Below are positions 8,060 through 15,764 of a stretch of DNA of 32,990 nucleotides, piece after piece. The translations under genes were made by a program, and so were the position numbers. The DNA comes from an uncultured Clostridia bacterium (GTDB lineage Bacteria; Bacillota; Clostridia; Christensenellales; UBA1242). The number at the start of each line of letters is the position of its first letter. Position 1 is the stretch's first letter. The DNA lies in contig CALVTR010000001.1 of NCBI GenBank assembly GCA_944362965.1, forward strand, positions 154,529-187,518, read 5' to 3'. The notes beneath the pieces were generated by a model. That model saw nothing but the letters and a program-made list of their open reading frames with translations, searched no databases and had not been told where the DNA came from.

Positions 8060-8871
8060 TCTTCCACCACCTTTTCGACCATATCGGCTTTGATTTTATA
8101 TTTCCAGATATAGCCACCTGATGTATGTTGAATATTTCTACAACATTTTCCTATGGCGTTTATATGGGTAATTTCAAAAGCATCTTTAATAGAAGGATAT
8201 TCCATTATAAAATTCATATTTTTATCATATTGAATTATAGGTTTTTGATGTTTCAACGCACTTTTTGTTACATGTTCCAATTTTAGTTTTTTACCTTTAT
8301 TCCAACTAGACTTCCCAGTGTTTGCTTTTGAAATTTTATCTTTTGCCTCTTGGGTATGATGTTTACCTAGCATACTTTTACTACTTGACCCATAATTATT
8401 CCCTCTAAATCTTTTTGAGATTAGTAGTCGTTGTTCATCAGATAAATTTAACGATTTCCCTTTTTTTGCTTTACTGATATTTTCATTATGAGTTTTAGGT
8501 CTATTAGACGCATATTCTCTTATTTTTTGCAATGTTTGTTCACTATGTTTACCTATAGAATTACCGCCGTTGTCTATATTATAACCGTATTCAGCACTGT
8601 TGCTTTTATATAATCTAATTAACTCGCATTCAATTCTTTCCGCTTCATCTTTCATTAGATTTTCAAATAGTATATTATGTGATATATTGTTCCAACCATA
8701 TTTTATTATAGCCCTTTTCATATAAATATTATGGTTATAACCCAATCCATTTGCCCATCTTCTTTTTGGATTAGTTGTAATACCAATATATCTTTTGCCA
8801 TTAGGAAACAAGTGTTCATATACAAAAAACTTTTCCAAGTCCTTCATTTTTTCCGCCTTAATCTTTAACAT
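8056..8871 (-). CDS. GIY-YIG homing endonuclease with NUMOD DNA-binding modules
   Basis: A 271-residue Seg-like free-standing homing nuclease. The GIY-YIG domain (about 14-95) shows VYEH, then KRYIGITTNPKRRW with the catalytic Arg region, and the Glu of AERIECELIRLY. Residues ~108-195 contain NUMOD3-like repeats (KHSEQTLQKI, ISKAKKGKS, GKHHTQEAKDKISKANTGK, WNKGKK), and the C-terminus (about 212-260) a NUMOD1-like module (KPIIQYDKNMNFIMEYPSIKDAF). The ATG at 8871 has GGAGGGAGA upstream and lies within the end of the small 48-codon gene. Such genes are selfish insertions that cut phage genomes lacking them. It appears intact. Confidence 0.9.
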   Translation of the reverse strand: MLKIKAEKMKDLEKFFVYEHLFPNGKRYIGITTNPKRRWANGLGYNHNIYMKRAIIKYGWNNISHNILFENLMKDEAERIECELIRLYKSNSAEYGYNIDNGGNSIGKHSEQTLQKIREYASNRPKTHNENISKAKKGKSLNLSDEQRLLISKRFRGNNYGSSSKSMLGKHHTQEAKDKISKANTGKSSWNKGKKLKLEHVTKSALKHQKPIIQYDKNMNFIMEYPSIKDAFEITHINAIGKCCRNIQHTSGGYIWKYKIKADMVEKVVEE

Positions 8872-9004
8872 CTTCTCCCTCCAACTCTTGCATTTTCCCT
8901 AAAATAAATCTTTCAACAGAAAGATAGTGTGCGAATATTGACATTTCACTCTTGGCATATTCTTGTTCATCTTCTTTAATTGTTGTTTTGATAAACTCTT
9001 TCAA
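8858..9004 (-). CDS. Small ORF (48 aa) overlapping the homing nuclease start
   Basis: A short ORF from TTG at 9004 to TAA at 8858, with no strong ribosome site, beginning just before the stop of the 85-codon gene ends at 9011 (7-nt gap). The predicted peptide (LKEFIKTTIKEDEQEYAKS to EGEDVKD) is charged and helical. An internal ATG at residue 21 is an alternative start. Its last four codons overlap the start of the homing nuclease, which uses the GGAGGGAGA inside this ORF. It may be the residue of a larger gene disrupted by nuclease insertion. Confidence 0.4.
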   Translation of the reverse strand: MKEFIKTTIKEDEQEYAKSEMSIFAHYLSVERFILGKMQELEGEDVKD

Positions 9005-9010
9005 CTTCTG

Positions 9011-9262
9011 TCACTTGTCTTTTGATTTATATCGATTTTTCAAATATTGGCATACAAATCGTTCATTATAATTACTTACTGATAGATGAACTAACCCATC
9101 TTTATCTCTTTTATAAACTATCAAAGGAAATCTTTCTGTATCTTTTCTTGCTCTTAATACTTCATAAACACCTTTTGTATTTTCAATTTGCCAACCATCT
9201 TCAATCAGCCATTGTTTAAAATTTTCTAGTTTGTTTACTGCTAATAAATGTCTATTTGCCAT
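9011..9262 (-). CDS. Small phage protein, unknown
   Basis: An 83-residue protein. I chose the ATG at 9262, since AGGAG lies 7 nt upstream of it; the ATG two codons earlier directly touches that ribosome site and is unlikely. It begins MANRHLLAVNKLENFKQWL, then a WQIENTKGVYEVLRARK strand-turn and a KRDKDGLVHLSV strand. The outline (helix, then 3-4 strands) recurs in small Clostridia phage proteins. Overlaps the gene upstream by 11 nt. No function assigned. Confidence 0.7.
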   Translation of the reverse strand: MANRHLLAVNKLENFKQWLIEDGWQIENTKGVYEVLRARKDTERFPLIVYKRDKDGLVHLSVSNYNERFVCQYLKNRYKSKDK

Positions 9263-9518
9263 TCTCATACTCCTTTTGTATTTGGTCTAGAAAATTCTCA
9301 AAACCAAACCAATCAAAATCATCGTAACTATCAAATTTACTATAGTTTTTTCTAATCTTCTCGCACACTTCCTTGACGAGTTCTCGGTCGCGTTCTTTAA
9401 GTTCTTGCTTAGTGAAGACAAATGCAAAATGCTGTTCTTTTAATGCTTTATCAAGCCTTTGCATAAGTTCTGCATGTTTGCCATTTCTTCTACCTGTATA
9501 CACTTTTGTTTCTTTCAT
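9252..9518 (-). CDS. Small helical phage protein, unknown
   Basis: An 88-residue protein, mostly helical and charged, with an aromatic patch near the end (FDSYDDFDWFGFENFL). ATG at 9518 has AAAGGAG upstream and overlaps the preceding stop (ATGA-type, 4 nt). No known motif. Confidence 0.65.
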   Translation of the reverse strand: MKETKVYTGRRNGKHAELMQRLDKALKEQHFAFVFTKQELKERDRELVKEVCEKIRKNYSKFDSYDDFDWFGFENFLDQIQKEYENGK

Positions 9519-9784
9519 AGTTGCTCCTTTAATTTTTTTAATTTCTCTTCTGCTTCCTGTCTAGTCAAGAACACGGTTTCTCCAAAATATCCATAAAAGT
9601 TGCTATCATCCTCTCTTGTTCTCTCACTATGAATTTCAATACCTTGTGAATTTATAATTATTTCATCAACAATTCTAGGTATCACTTCGCCAGCAGTCAA
9701 TAAAGTTTCCACTCCATTCTTTTTTATACTTAATGCATAAACCAAATCGTCTATATCACAAGGCAATTCTATATTTCTTTTCAT
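9515..9784 (-). CDS. Small phage protein sharing a beta domain with the 7254-7649 gene
   Basis: An 89-residue protein with an N-terminal strand pair (IELPCDIDDLVYALSI), a middle I/V-rich strand set, and the ending GETVFLTRQEAEEKLKKL. That ending matches FVTEQEAQAKLKEI of the protein at 7254-7649. Ribosome site AAAGGAGT is 6 nt before ATG. Function unknown. Confidence 0.7.
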   Translation of the reverse strand: MKRNIELPCDIDDLVYALSIKKNGVETLLTAGEVIPRIVDEIIINSQGIEIHSERTREDDSNFYGYFGETVFLTRQEAEEKLKKLKEQL

Positions 9785-9806
9785 AATTTACTCCTTTAAC
9801 CTATAA

Positions 9807-9866
9807 TCAAACCACCCACACACTCTCGCCGTTCTCAATGGCTTTTTCTATTTCTTCTCGCGTCAT
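9807..9866 (-). CDS. Micro-ORF (19 aa), coupled
   Basis: A 19-codon ORF, ATG at 9866 to TGA at 9807, with AAAGGAG at good spacing. The peptide MTREEIEKAIENGESVWVV looks like the start of a small phage protein that has been cut short: helix, then a strand with a Trp. Its ATG shares one base with the TAA of the 35-codon ORF upstream (TAATG). It could be a truncated gene or a true micropeptide. Confidence 0.45.
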   Translation of the reverse strand: MTREEIEKAIENGESVWVV

Positions 9867-9973
9867 TATTTGTTCTCCTTTCTTACATTAAGCACTTCGC
9901 TGAATATCTGTTCCTCTTGCTCGATTTCTTTCTTCTTGAGCTCTTTGATATAGTTTCTATAAATCAGTTTCAT
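9866..9973 (-). CDS. Small ORF (35 aa), coupled
   Basis: A 35-codon ORF from ATG at 9973 to TAA at 9866. GAGGTGA lies at usable distance upstream. The peptide (MKLIYRNYIKELKKKEIEQ to LNVRKENK) would be one amphipathic helix. It overlaps the end of the 64-codon gene upstream by 17 nt and the next micro-ORF by one base. Function unknown. Confidence 0.5.
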   Translation of the reverse strand: MKLIYRNYIKELKKKEIEQEEQIFSEVLNVRKENK

Positions 9974-10151
9974 CATTCACCTCGACTTTTACGTATCTAC
10001 ATTTTAGTTTCTGGTCTACTGATGCTCTTTTTAAGGCTGAAAATAGTGCGCTTTTTGACCTTTCACTCCACCTGCACAGTGATAATACTGTATCAAACAC
10101 TGCAATCGGAAGCTCATATTTATCGGCAGTAACCGCCATGTAGATTTTCAT
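9957..10151 (-). CDS. Small phage protein, unknown
   Basis: A 64-residue protein starting MKIYMAVTADKYELPIAVFD and ending KCRYVKVEVNDETDL. Strand, helix with three Arg/Lys-rich turns (RWSERSKSALFSALKRAS), closing strand. This is a recurrent small ORF type of Clostridia phages, role unknown to me. Start overlaps the stop of the upstream GIY-YIG gene by 4 nt. Confidence 0.7.
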   Translation of the reverse strand: MKIYMAVTADKYELPIAVFDTVLSLCRWSERSKSALFSALKRASVDQKLKCRYVKVEVNDETDL

Positions 10152-10726
10152 AAGTTCTCCTTTAGACTATCTTCGACTTTTAAAATCTCCCAGAACTTTT
10201 GAAGTGCTTTCTGTGAGCGAATATTCTCTTTTTTGAGTGCTATGATAAGATAATTCGTGATTATGTGATTAAGTTCTTTCTTAATGTTATTTTCACCCTG
10301 TCTAATGCCATCACGATAACCTTTCGCTGGTCGATATTCGTCTATTTGAATTTTGCCTTCGCCCTGTCCCCCTGCAGTTTTATTTCTAAGTTGATAACCC
10401 GCTTTAGCACATTCTTTTATGTAAAACTGTTCTTGGCTGTCAAGTTCACTTTCTTCGCATTTTTTAACAACAATCCGATACCCTGTTGGATTGTCTAGTG
10501 AATACCAACCATGTTTTTTAATGCTTAGGTCTATATGCTGATACCCACGAAGATGTTGCGCTATTCTTGTCAGTAAGTGCCTGGCTTGTCCAACATAGGC
10601 ATACTTTATATCGTTCTCAATACGAGCAAGGATATATATGCCACTATCATCAGTGATGCTTGGATACATTGATTTGATTATTTTTTTATTCTTGCTATCT
10701 ATAGCCATAATCTGTCTTATATTCAT
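10148..10726 (-). CDS. GIY-YIG nuclease family protein
   Basis: A 192-residue protein. The GIY-YIG domain spans about 20-110: GIY at residues 29-31, YVG at 44-46, an Arg in HLLTRIAQHL, and a Glu (E99) in SQEQFYI. After this comes a Gly-rich turn (KTAGGQGEGK) and a helical C-terminus. There are no NUMOD repeats, unlike the homing nuclease at 8056-8871, so it may have a different role such as processing phage DNA. It overlaps the upstream gene and the downstream 64-codon gene by 4 nt each. Confidence 0.85.
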   Translation of the reverse strand: MNIRQIMAIDSKNKKIIKSMYPSITDDSGIYILARIENDIKYAYVGQARHLLTRIAQHLRGYQHIDLSIKKHGWYSLDNPTGYRIVVKKCEESELDSQEQFYIKECAKAGYQLRNKTAGGQGEGKIQIDEYRPAKGYRDGIRQGENNIKKELNHIITNYLIIALKKENIRSQKALQKFWEILKVEDSLKENL

Positions 10727-11136
10727 TCTTCTATAGCCTCCGTTTCATCAAGCATTTCTAACTGAAATTTTTTGTATAAACAATTAAATTTCTTATCAAG
10801 CTCATTTATTCTTCTAAAAAAGGTTCTTATAGCCATACTATTTTTATCAGCTACATATTTAGCCGTTTTATTTTTATAAAAATAATCAATAAGAATATCT
10901 TGCTCTTGCATGCTCATGCTTCTTAATACTTTCATAGTTAAAACATAATTTTGTATTAAAAGATTTTTGTTCTTTGATTGTTTTATGTAATAGTTAAATC
11001 CTGTGTCGATAGAAATTTCTTGACTGGTCATTAAGTTCTCAAAACGCTCATCCATCTTTCTTAAAATGTTTTCTATCGTAAGCGCATAATTTAAACGGTG
11101 TATCACCTTTGAGTATGATGTATTTACTTTACTCAT
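10723..11136 (-). CDS. Helix-turn-helix protein of sigma-like type, putative
   Basis: A 137-residue helical protein. The C-terminal half reads MSMQEQDILIDYFYKNKTAKYVADKNSMAIRTFFRRINEL (about residues 72-115), resembling the sigma region 4/RinA fold: an opening helix, a short turn, a helix, and a basic recognition helix. That would make it a possible transcription regulator or DNA-binding protein. It lies between the DnaB helicase and the nuclease gene. The identification is tentative. Confidence 0.55.
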   Translation of the reverse strand: MSKVNTSYSKVIHRLNYALTIENILRKMDERFENLMTSQEISIDTGFNYYIKQSKNKNLLIQNYVLTMKVLRSMSMQEQDILIDYFYKNKTAKYVADKNSMAIRTFFRRINELDKKFNCLYKKFQLEMLDETEAIEE

Positions 11137-11145
11137 CTTTCTCTC

Positions 11146-12537
11146 CTAAAAAGGCAGATTATCTTCTGCAATTGGCACAAGCTCAATCTGTTCGACTTTT
11201 TGTTTTTGTGATTTCTCTTTTTCTGCAAACTTAAAACAACTTCCCTGATAAGTCATGCGAATTGTTTTCAGAGCTCCATTTCTAAATTTGCCAATTATTA
11301 GGTCAATATCTTTAACTTCTGCAGCTCTTCCAGATTTGCTATTTAAAAACATTACAATATCTGCGTTATTCTCAATTTCGCCACTCTCTCGAAGGTCAGC
11401 GAGTGTTGGCTCTCTATCTTCATTGTCAAGTTGTCGATTTAACTGACATAGAGCTATAACAGGAACATTAAGCTCTCTTGCCATACTTTTAAGTTCCCTT
11501 GCAATCTCACCGACATCTTGGAACCTGTTCCCCGACTTTTCTTGTGGTTTAATAAATTGCAAATAGTCTATGACAATGAGGTCTAACCCTTCTTTGCGTT
11601 TCAATCTTTTAGCTTTAAGTGTCATGCTTTGAACGGTATTAGTAGATTCATCATCTATGAAAATTTTGCTTTCTATCAATTCTTTCTTCACACCTTCAAT
11701 TACTTTAAACTTATTTGAAATTCGCCCTGCCTTTAAGTCAAAATTTGAAATCTCTGCGTTTATACTAAACAATCTCTCCAAGATTTGATTTCTCGGCATC
11801 TCAAGTGAAAAGAAAGCAACTTTCTTGTTATTCTTAAGTCCTGCATGACTAATAACATTAAGTGCAAATGCAGTTTTGCCAACACCTGCTCTTGCTGCCA
11901 CAATTATCAAATCACTTTTTTGCAGGCCCCATAAACATTTATCAAGACATTTAAAACCTGTTTCTAGTCCGAACTCATCATACTCGCCATTAGCACGCCT
12001 TTTTATTTTTTCAAAGACCATTTCTGCTGAGCTTGAAATAGGTTCACATTCTGCGGTCAAGCTACCTTCTGTTACCTTTGTTAATTCGTCTTGTAATACC
12101 GAAATCACTGCATCTGCATTTTTGCCGCTTTTAATTAAATCATTGCCAAGATTGCAAATATTCTCCGTTCTACGCAAGTTGGAATAATCTTTAACAATTT
12201 TTAGATAATATCTGTAATTAGCTGCACTTGGAACAATACTTGTATAGGCAGTCAAAGTTTGAACCATGTTATTGTCTTTGTAACCCTGTCTTTCTACTAC
12301 GTCCATAACTGAAACAAAGTCAATTTTTATGCCCTTATCAAACAGAGATTTCATTACTTGAAAGATTTTTTTGTTGATATCGAAATAGAAATCTTGAACA
12401 GTCAAAGATAGCATGATTTCTTCTGTTGCCTCAAAGTTACCATCATCAATCAGCAAACACCCTAAGATGCACTGCTCAGCTTCATTGTTATTAAGCTGAC
12501 TTAATCTCTGCGGCACAAGTTCTTTTTTAGTTCGCAT
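11146..12537 (-). CDS. dnaB: Replicative DNA helicase, DnaB family
   Basis: A 463-residue hexameric replication helicase. N-terminal DnaB domain at about 12-115 (NNEAEQCILGCLLID), RecA-like motor from about 180: Walker A ARAGVGKT at 215-222, FSLEM at 243-247, Walker B IVIDYLQ at 321-327, QLNR around 365, and the arginine-finger region KFRNG at 418-421. All key residues are present and the length is normal. The gene starts inside the 3' end of the replication organiser gene (11-nt overlap). An odd point: the C-terminus is AEDNLPF, very like the acidic D-D-L/I-P-F tip of SSB (the phage SSB here ends DDLPF). Confidence 0.97.
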   Translation of the reverse strand: MRTKKELVPQRLSQLNNNEAEQCILGCLLIDDGNFEATEEIMLSLTVQDFYFDINKKIFQVMKSLFDKGIKIDFVSVMDVVERQGYKDNNMVQTLTAYTSIVPSAANYRYYLKIVKDYSNLRRTENICNLGNDLIKSGKNADAVISVLQDELTKVTEGSLTAECEPISSSAEMVFEKIKRRANGEYDEFGLETGFKCLDKCLWGLQKSDLIIVAARAGVGKTAFALNVISHAGLKNNKKVAFFSLEMPRNQILERLFSINAEISNFDLKAGRISNKFKVIEGVKKELIESKIFIDDESTNTVQSMTLKAKRLKRKEGLDLIVIDYLQFIKPQEKSGNRFQDVGEIARELKSMARELNVPVIALCQLNRQLDNEDREPTLADLRESGEIENNADIVMFLNSKSGRAAEVKDIDLIIGKFRNGALKTIRMTYQGSCFKFAEKEKSQKQKVEQIELVPIAEDNLPF

Positions 12538-13264
12538 AAGGAATTGCCTCCTTTGCTACTTCTTTTCTGTCATGCCCGAACTTATCAAACAAGCCTTGAT
12601 AACAATTGGCTATTGAATAATCAAGTATTTCTATAGCTTCTTGTTTGGTCTTAGCATATTTTCTAAGTTTATTTATGCAGCTATTAAGAGTAGATAGTGT
12701 TCTTATAGCTTTATTCTTACCCATAGCTTTTCGCATATCAGCATAGTCTTTAAACTTCTGACAAACATCAGAATCTTTAAATTCTTCTTCAATTAAAGAG
12801 TAAAGTTCACTATCCGTAAGGATGGTGCTTTTTTCTTTATTTATTTCTTTTTTTATATATTCTTTTTCTTCTTCATATTCTATAATCTGATTGCTTGTTT
12901 TATTTTTCAAGCTAAGGTTGTTTTTAGCTTGTTTTTGGCTTGTTTTTTCTTTCAAGCTAAGGTTGTTTTCTGCTTGTTTTTGGCTTGTTTTTTCTTTCAA
13001 GCTAAGGTTGTTTTCTGCTTGTTTTTTCGCATTAGTGTTTCCCATTGGAGCACCACCCATTGAACCATATTCTTGCTTCTTTTTTGAAGAGTCAATATAT
13101 GGTTTTATAAGTATAAAAACAGACTTTTGTATGCCTTTTAGATGAGTAGGTTCTGCTCCTTCCATTGCATAATCAACAATAGCTTTATACACTTGCCCTT
13201 GTTGGTCAGTTGGCAGTTCTTTAATTGCTTCATAATATGATGCAAAAAATATAAAATTTCTCAT
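12527..13264 (-). CDS. Phage replication organiser, DUF6291-type, with internal tandem repeats
   Basis: A 245-residue protein that probably loads DnaB at the phage origin. N-terminal domain about 1-65 (FFASYYEAIKELPTDQQGQVYKAIVDYAM), the pattern of DUF6291 proteins. Residues about 78-125 are three copies of a 15-residue repeat built on QKQAENNLSLKEKTS. Then a charged linker and a C-terminal domain (about 155-235; ADMRKAMGKNKAIRTLSTLNSCINKLRKYA) like the DnaD-like end of phage helicase loaders. It sits just upstream of dnaB with an 11-nt overlap. The family role is inferred from layout and neighbours. Confidence 0.8.
   Translation of the reverse strand: MRNFIFFASYYEAIKELPTDQQGQVYKAIVDYAMEGAEPTHLKGIQKSVFILIKPYIDSSKKKQEYGSMGGAPMGNTNAKKQAENNLSLKEKTSQKQAENNLSLKEKTSQKQAKNNLSLKNKTSNQIIEYEEEKEYIKKEINKEKSTILTDSELYSLIEEEFKDSDVCQKFKDYADMRKAMGKNKAIRTLSTLNSCINKLRKYAKTKQEAIEILDYSIANCYQGLFDKFGHDRKEVAKEAIPYAN
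12898..13026 (-). repeat. In-frame tandem repeat, three 45-bp units
   Basis: Three near-identical 45-bp units (the conserved CAAGCTAAGG begins at 12908, 12953 and 12998 on the plus strand). Each encodes a 15-residue unit in the linker of the replication organiser. Units 2 and 3 are nearly identical; unit 1 has a few changes. The reading frame is kept, so copy number could change without breaking the gene. Confidence 0.92.
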
Positions 13265-13276
13265 TCTCTACCTCAC

Positions 13277-13615
13277 TTAAAAAGGCAAATCGTCTACTTC
13301 TTGATATGGCTCAAGTTCTTGTGGCACTTCAACTTTTGTGCTGTTCTCTTTTGAAATAAAGTCAGCTGTTAGTGAATAATAGGCCTTGTTATCTTTTTTT
13401 GTTGCCTTAAACTGCCCTGCAGCAAAAACATAGTCACCTTTTTTGATTTCTTCTGGCTTTCTGTTCCAGACAGCAACATTTACTATGCCTGCGTCTTTAC
13501 CCATAGATACCCCAACTTCGTAAAATTTTTTGCCGTCATACTCTTTCTCTTTCATATCTCCAACGACATACCCTGCTACCATTGCATCTGTTTTGTTTTC
13601 TCTTTTTAAAAACAT
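13277..13615 (-). CDS. ssb: Single-stranded DNA-binding protein
   Basis: A 112-residue short SSB. One OB fold (about 7-95): AMVAGYVVGDMKEKEYDGKKFYEVGVS, VNVAVWNRKPEEIKKGDYVFAAGQF. The C-terminus DDLPF is the protein-interaction tip of SSBs. Ribosome site AAGGAGG is before ATG. It would protect phage ssDNA and recruit the replication and recombination proteins encoded next to it. Confidence 0.9.
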   Translation of the reverse strand: MFLKRENKTDAMVAGYVVGDMKEKEYDGKKFYEVGVSMGKDAGIVNVAVWNRKPEEIKKGDYVFAAGQFKATKKDNKAYYSLTADFISKENSTKVEVPQELEPYQEVDDLPF

Positions 13616-13618
13616 AAT

Positions 13619-14125
13619 TTAGTCCTCCTTCTTATAACCCTTAAGATTTTCTATTTCAACTGGTGTAAGGGTTTCAATTCCCAGTTGCTTTGCCTCTTCA
13701 ACAGTGCCATCAATAAGCCTTGCCATTTCCGCACTATCAAGAGTGTGAGTTTCTTTATAAATCAAATATTTCACAAAGGTTTTATTATTTTCAATGCATT
13801 CACCAATAGGCTTTGCATATTTAAAGTATTGTGTTATAGGAATATCTTTTAAAGCTTTAAAGCCTGCTTTTAGCCCTTTTTCATCTTTTGCAATAGATCC
13901 ATAATCAAAAACAAGTTGAGTTTTAATTTCATCTGCTGATTTTTTTAGTGTCTTTGCAATCTTATCTACAAGAACATGAAAGTAAGCATTTGCATCAAGA
14001 CTCCTTCTCTTCCTATACGGTTTAATTTCGCAGATATATGGCTTATTCTTAAGCTCTGGCAATATATTCATTAGCTCATTTTGAACTGCCAATATATCTG
14101 CTTGTTCTCTCAATATTAGTTCCAT
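13619..14125 (-). CDS. NinB/Orf-like recombination protein, putative
   Basis: A 168-residue protein. The region KPYRKRRSLDANAYFHVLVDKIA (about 36-58) and the later THTLDSAEMARLIDGTVEEAKQLGIET match the layout of NinB (lambda Orf), a recombination mediator that helps load annealing proteins on SSB-covered ssDNA. Its place between SSB and the nuclease/ERF pair fits. The similarity is by eye and to motif order only. Confidence 0.65.
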   Translation of the reverse strand: MELILREQADILAVQNELMNILPELKNKPYICEIKPYRKRRSLDANAYFHVLVDKIAKTLKKSADEIKTQLVFDYGSIAKDEKGLKAGFKALKDIPITQYFKYAKPIGECIENNKTFVKYLIYKETHTLDSAEMARLIDGTVEEAKQLGIETLTPVEIENLKGYKKED

Positions 14126-14127
14126 AA

Positions 14128-15012
14128 TTATCCTTTTAGCGAGATTCTTACCTGTGCCTTTACAGGTGAAGTCTTTAAAAACTTCTTAGCAATCTCTGGC
14201 ATTTCTTTCTTTAATCTATCGCTATCAATAATTGTCCTTGTAGATGGTGCAACGTATGTGATTTTAAAATAATCATTGTCTATGAAAGGTAGTCCTGTCT
14301 CTTCAAACTTTTTTATTAAAAATGTTTTCAAATCTTCTTCTTGTTTCTCAAGTGCTTTTTTACGTTCTCCTAGTGTCTTTAATTCGCTCTGAACAGCAAT
14401 CAGTTTTTCACAAGATGCAGTATCAATTTCAAAAGTCTTTCTTTCATACAAAATGCTATTTCTTTCACAGTCCAATAGTCTTTCGATTTCTTCTCTTTCA
14501 ATAGGTTTTAATTCAACTATTTTGCAAGTATGTTCATCAGGAAAATGAAAGCAGAGATATTTGTCAAAAGTTTCATTCATAAGGTAAGCGTATAGGCTTA
14601 ATTGCCATGCTACTGCTTCCCTATGAAGTGTGGCTGTCGTTTTGAAATCTCCTATAAAGGTTTGCCCTTTAATAAGCCCAGCAACGTCAACAGTGCCTGC
14701 TATTTCATCATTCCAAACCATAAATTCACTTTTGCTAGGGAGAATATTCTCGCATACACATTGCTCGTAAAACGCTTCAAATTCGCCTGTAAAGCCAACT
14801 TGTTTGTGATTGATATATTGCTCAAATTCTTCATGAATTACCTTTCCACGCTCTGATTTTAATCGCAACACTTCGTCATCTACATTTGAATAATCTGGAG
14901 AAAGTCCATGTTTCTTTAAAAGCTGCGTTACTGAGATAAGACTAATTTCTTCTCCACTCTCTTTAATAAGAGTATAAGAGTGACTATCTTCGTCAAATTT
15001 AAGCTTGTCCAT
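14128..15012 (-). CDS. PD-(D/E)XK nuclease of the recombination module
   Basis: A 294-residue exonuclease-type protein. I place the start at ATG 15012 as AGGAGAG lies 6 nt upstream; the frame's further 23 codons overlap the ERF gene without a site. Catalytic core: H60/E61-E62, then D109 in GTVDVAG, D122-x-K124 in GDFKTT, and Q137 in VAWQLSLYAYL, the RecB/Cas4-like order. A long coiled coil (about 205-245) follows. Paired with ERF, it probably resects phage DNA ends so that ERF can anneal strands. Overlaps ERF by 14 nt. Confidence 0.85.
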   Translation of the reverse strand: MDKLKFDEDSHSYTLIKESGEEISLISVTQLLKKHGLSPDYSNVDDEVLRLKSERGKVIHEEFEQYINHKQVGFTGEFEAFYEQCVCENILPSKSEFMVWNDEIAGTVDVAGLIKGQTFIGDFKTTATLHREAVAWQLSLYAYLMNETFDKYLCFHFPDEHTCKIVELKPIEREEIERLLDCERNSILYERKTFEIDTASCEKLIAVQSELKTLGERKKALEKQEEDLKTFLIKKFEETGLPFIDNDYFKITYVAPSTRTIIDSDRLKKEMPEIAKKFLKTSPVKAQVRISLKG

Positions 15013-15604
15013 TGTCACTCTCCTTATTTGCCATTTCAATAACTTTCTTTTGCTTTTTGATTGTTTGTTCAGCTTGAGCAAATGTTATATCTTTAACATT
15101 TTCAACTTTGTAATACTTCGCCATACTTTCAAGACGCTTGTCATCAAAGCCAAGCTTTCTTAATTCGTCAATTTGTTCTTTTGTGATAAGTTTCTCTTCG
15201 CGAGGTCTCAAATTCGGGTTATCTGAATCTTCTCCATCATCAAGAGCGAAAAGTCCATTTAACGCATATTTTCGGGCATATGAACTCGTTGAACCTGTTG
15301 TTTGACTTTCGTCCATTTTTGCCTTTGGTTTTTCTGGCTCTCTTGCAAGTGCAGAAACTTTGATTTCACTTTCTCCATCAGTCAAAATTGCTGTTGCCTT
15401 TATGTATGACCTGTTTTCAACACATTCAAGTTCATCAAGCAACAAAAGTGCAAGCTTATGTTCATTCAGCATTGGCTTAACTGCTTGTAAAATATCTTCA
15501 CAAGAGCGATAATCAAACCCGCCGAAATCGTTATGTTTACTTTTTTCAACCTTTAACTTAGATTGAATATCAACTAGTTTTTCATAAATGTTTGTTATTG
15601 ACAT
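14999..15604 (-). CDS. erf: ERF-family single-strand annealing protein
   Basis: A 201-residue recombinase. The ERF core (about 3-130) is clear: IYEKLVDIQSKLKVEKSKHNDFGGFDYRSCEDILQAVKP and TTGSTSSYARKYALNGLFALDD, the hallmark SYARKYAL...LDDGED. The C-terminus is a short helical tail (LITKEQIDELRKLGF) of the kind found in ERF and RecT-like proteins. It would anneal homologous ssDNA during phage replication or recombination. A small 40-codon gene overlaps its start by 10 nt. Confidence 0.93.
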   Translation of the reverse strand: MSITNIYEKLVDIQSKLKVEKSKHNDFGGFDYRSCEDILQAVKPMLNEHKLALLLLDELECVENRSYIKATAILTDGESEIKVSALAREPEKPKAKMDESQTTGSTSSYARKYALNGLFALDDGEDSDNPNLRPREEKLITKEQIDELRKLGFDDKRLESMAKYYKVENVKDITFAQAEQTIKKQKKVIEMANKESDNGQA

Positions 15605-15717
15605 TTTGACACCTCCAAAATCTCTTTGATTGTTTTGTTTCCATAATCTTTTCTTAGATTTTGAATTTGCTCAACAACTTCGCTTGTTGTTCCTTTAAAA
15701 ATTAAAAATTTTTTCAT
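15595..15717 (-). CDS. Small ORF (40 aa), unknown
   Basis: ATG at 15717 with AAGGAG upstream; TAA at 15595. The peptide MKKFLIFKGTTSEVVEQI to KEILEVSKCQ has a strand then a long helix, and its GGAG for the downstream ERF gene lies inside it. First gene after the xis-like gene and a perfect hairpin. Function unknown, but the good ribosome site suggests it is translated. Confidence 0.6.
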   Translation of the reverse strand: MKKFLIFKGTTSEVVEQIQNLRKDYGNKTIKEILEVSKCQ

Positions 15718-15764
15718 AATTTTGTCTCCTTAAATTGATTATTTTTTTATTTTGTGCTACAATT

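Noticed and set aside
12898..13026. CRISPR-like array
   Set aside because: The units are contiguous 45-bp tandem repeats without unique spacers and lie in a coding frame.
12891..13145. Plus-strand ORF with repeated hydrophobic residues
   Set aside because: It is the antisense of the 45-bp repeats in the replication organiser gene, with no promoter or ribosome site.
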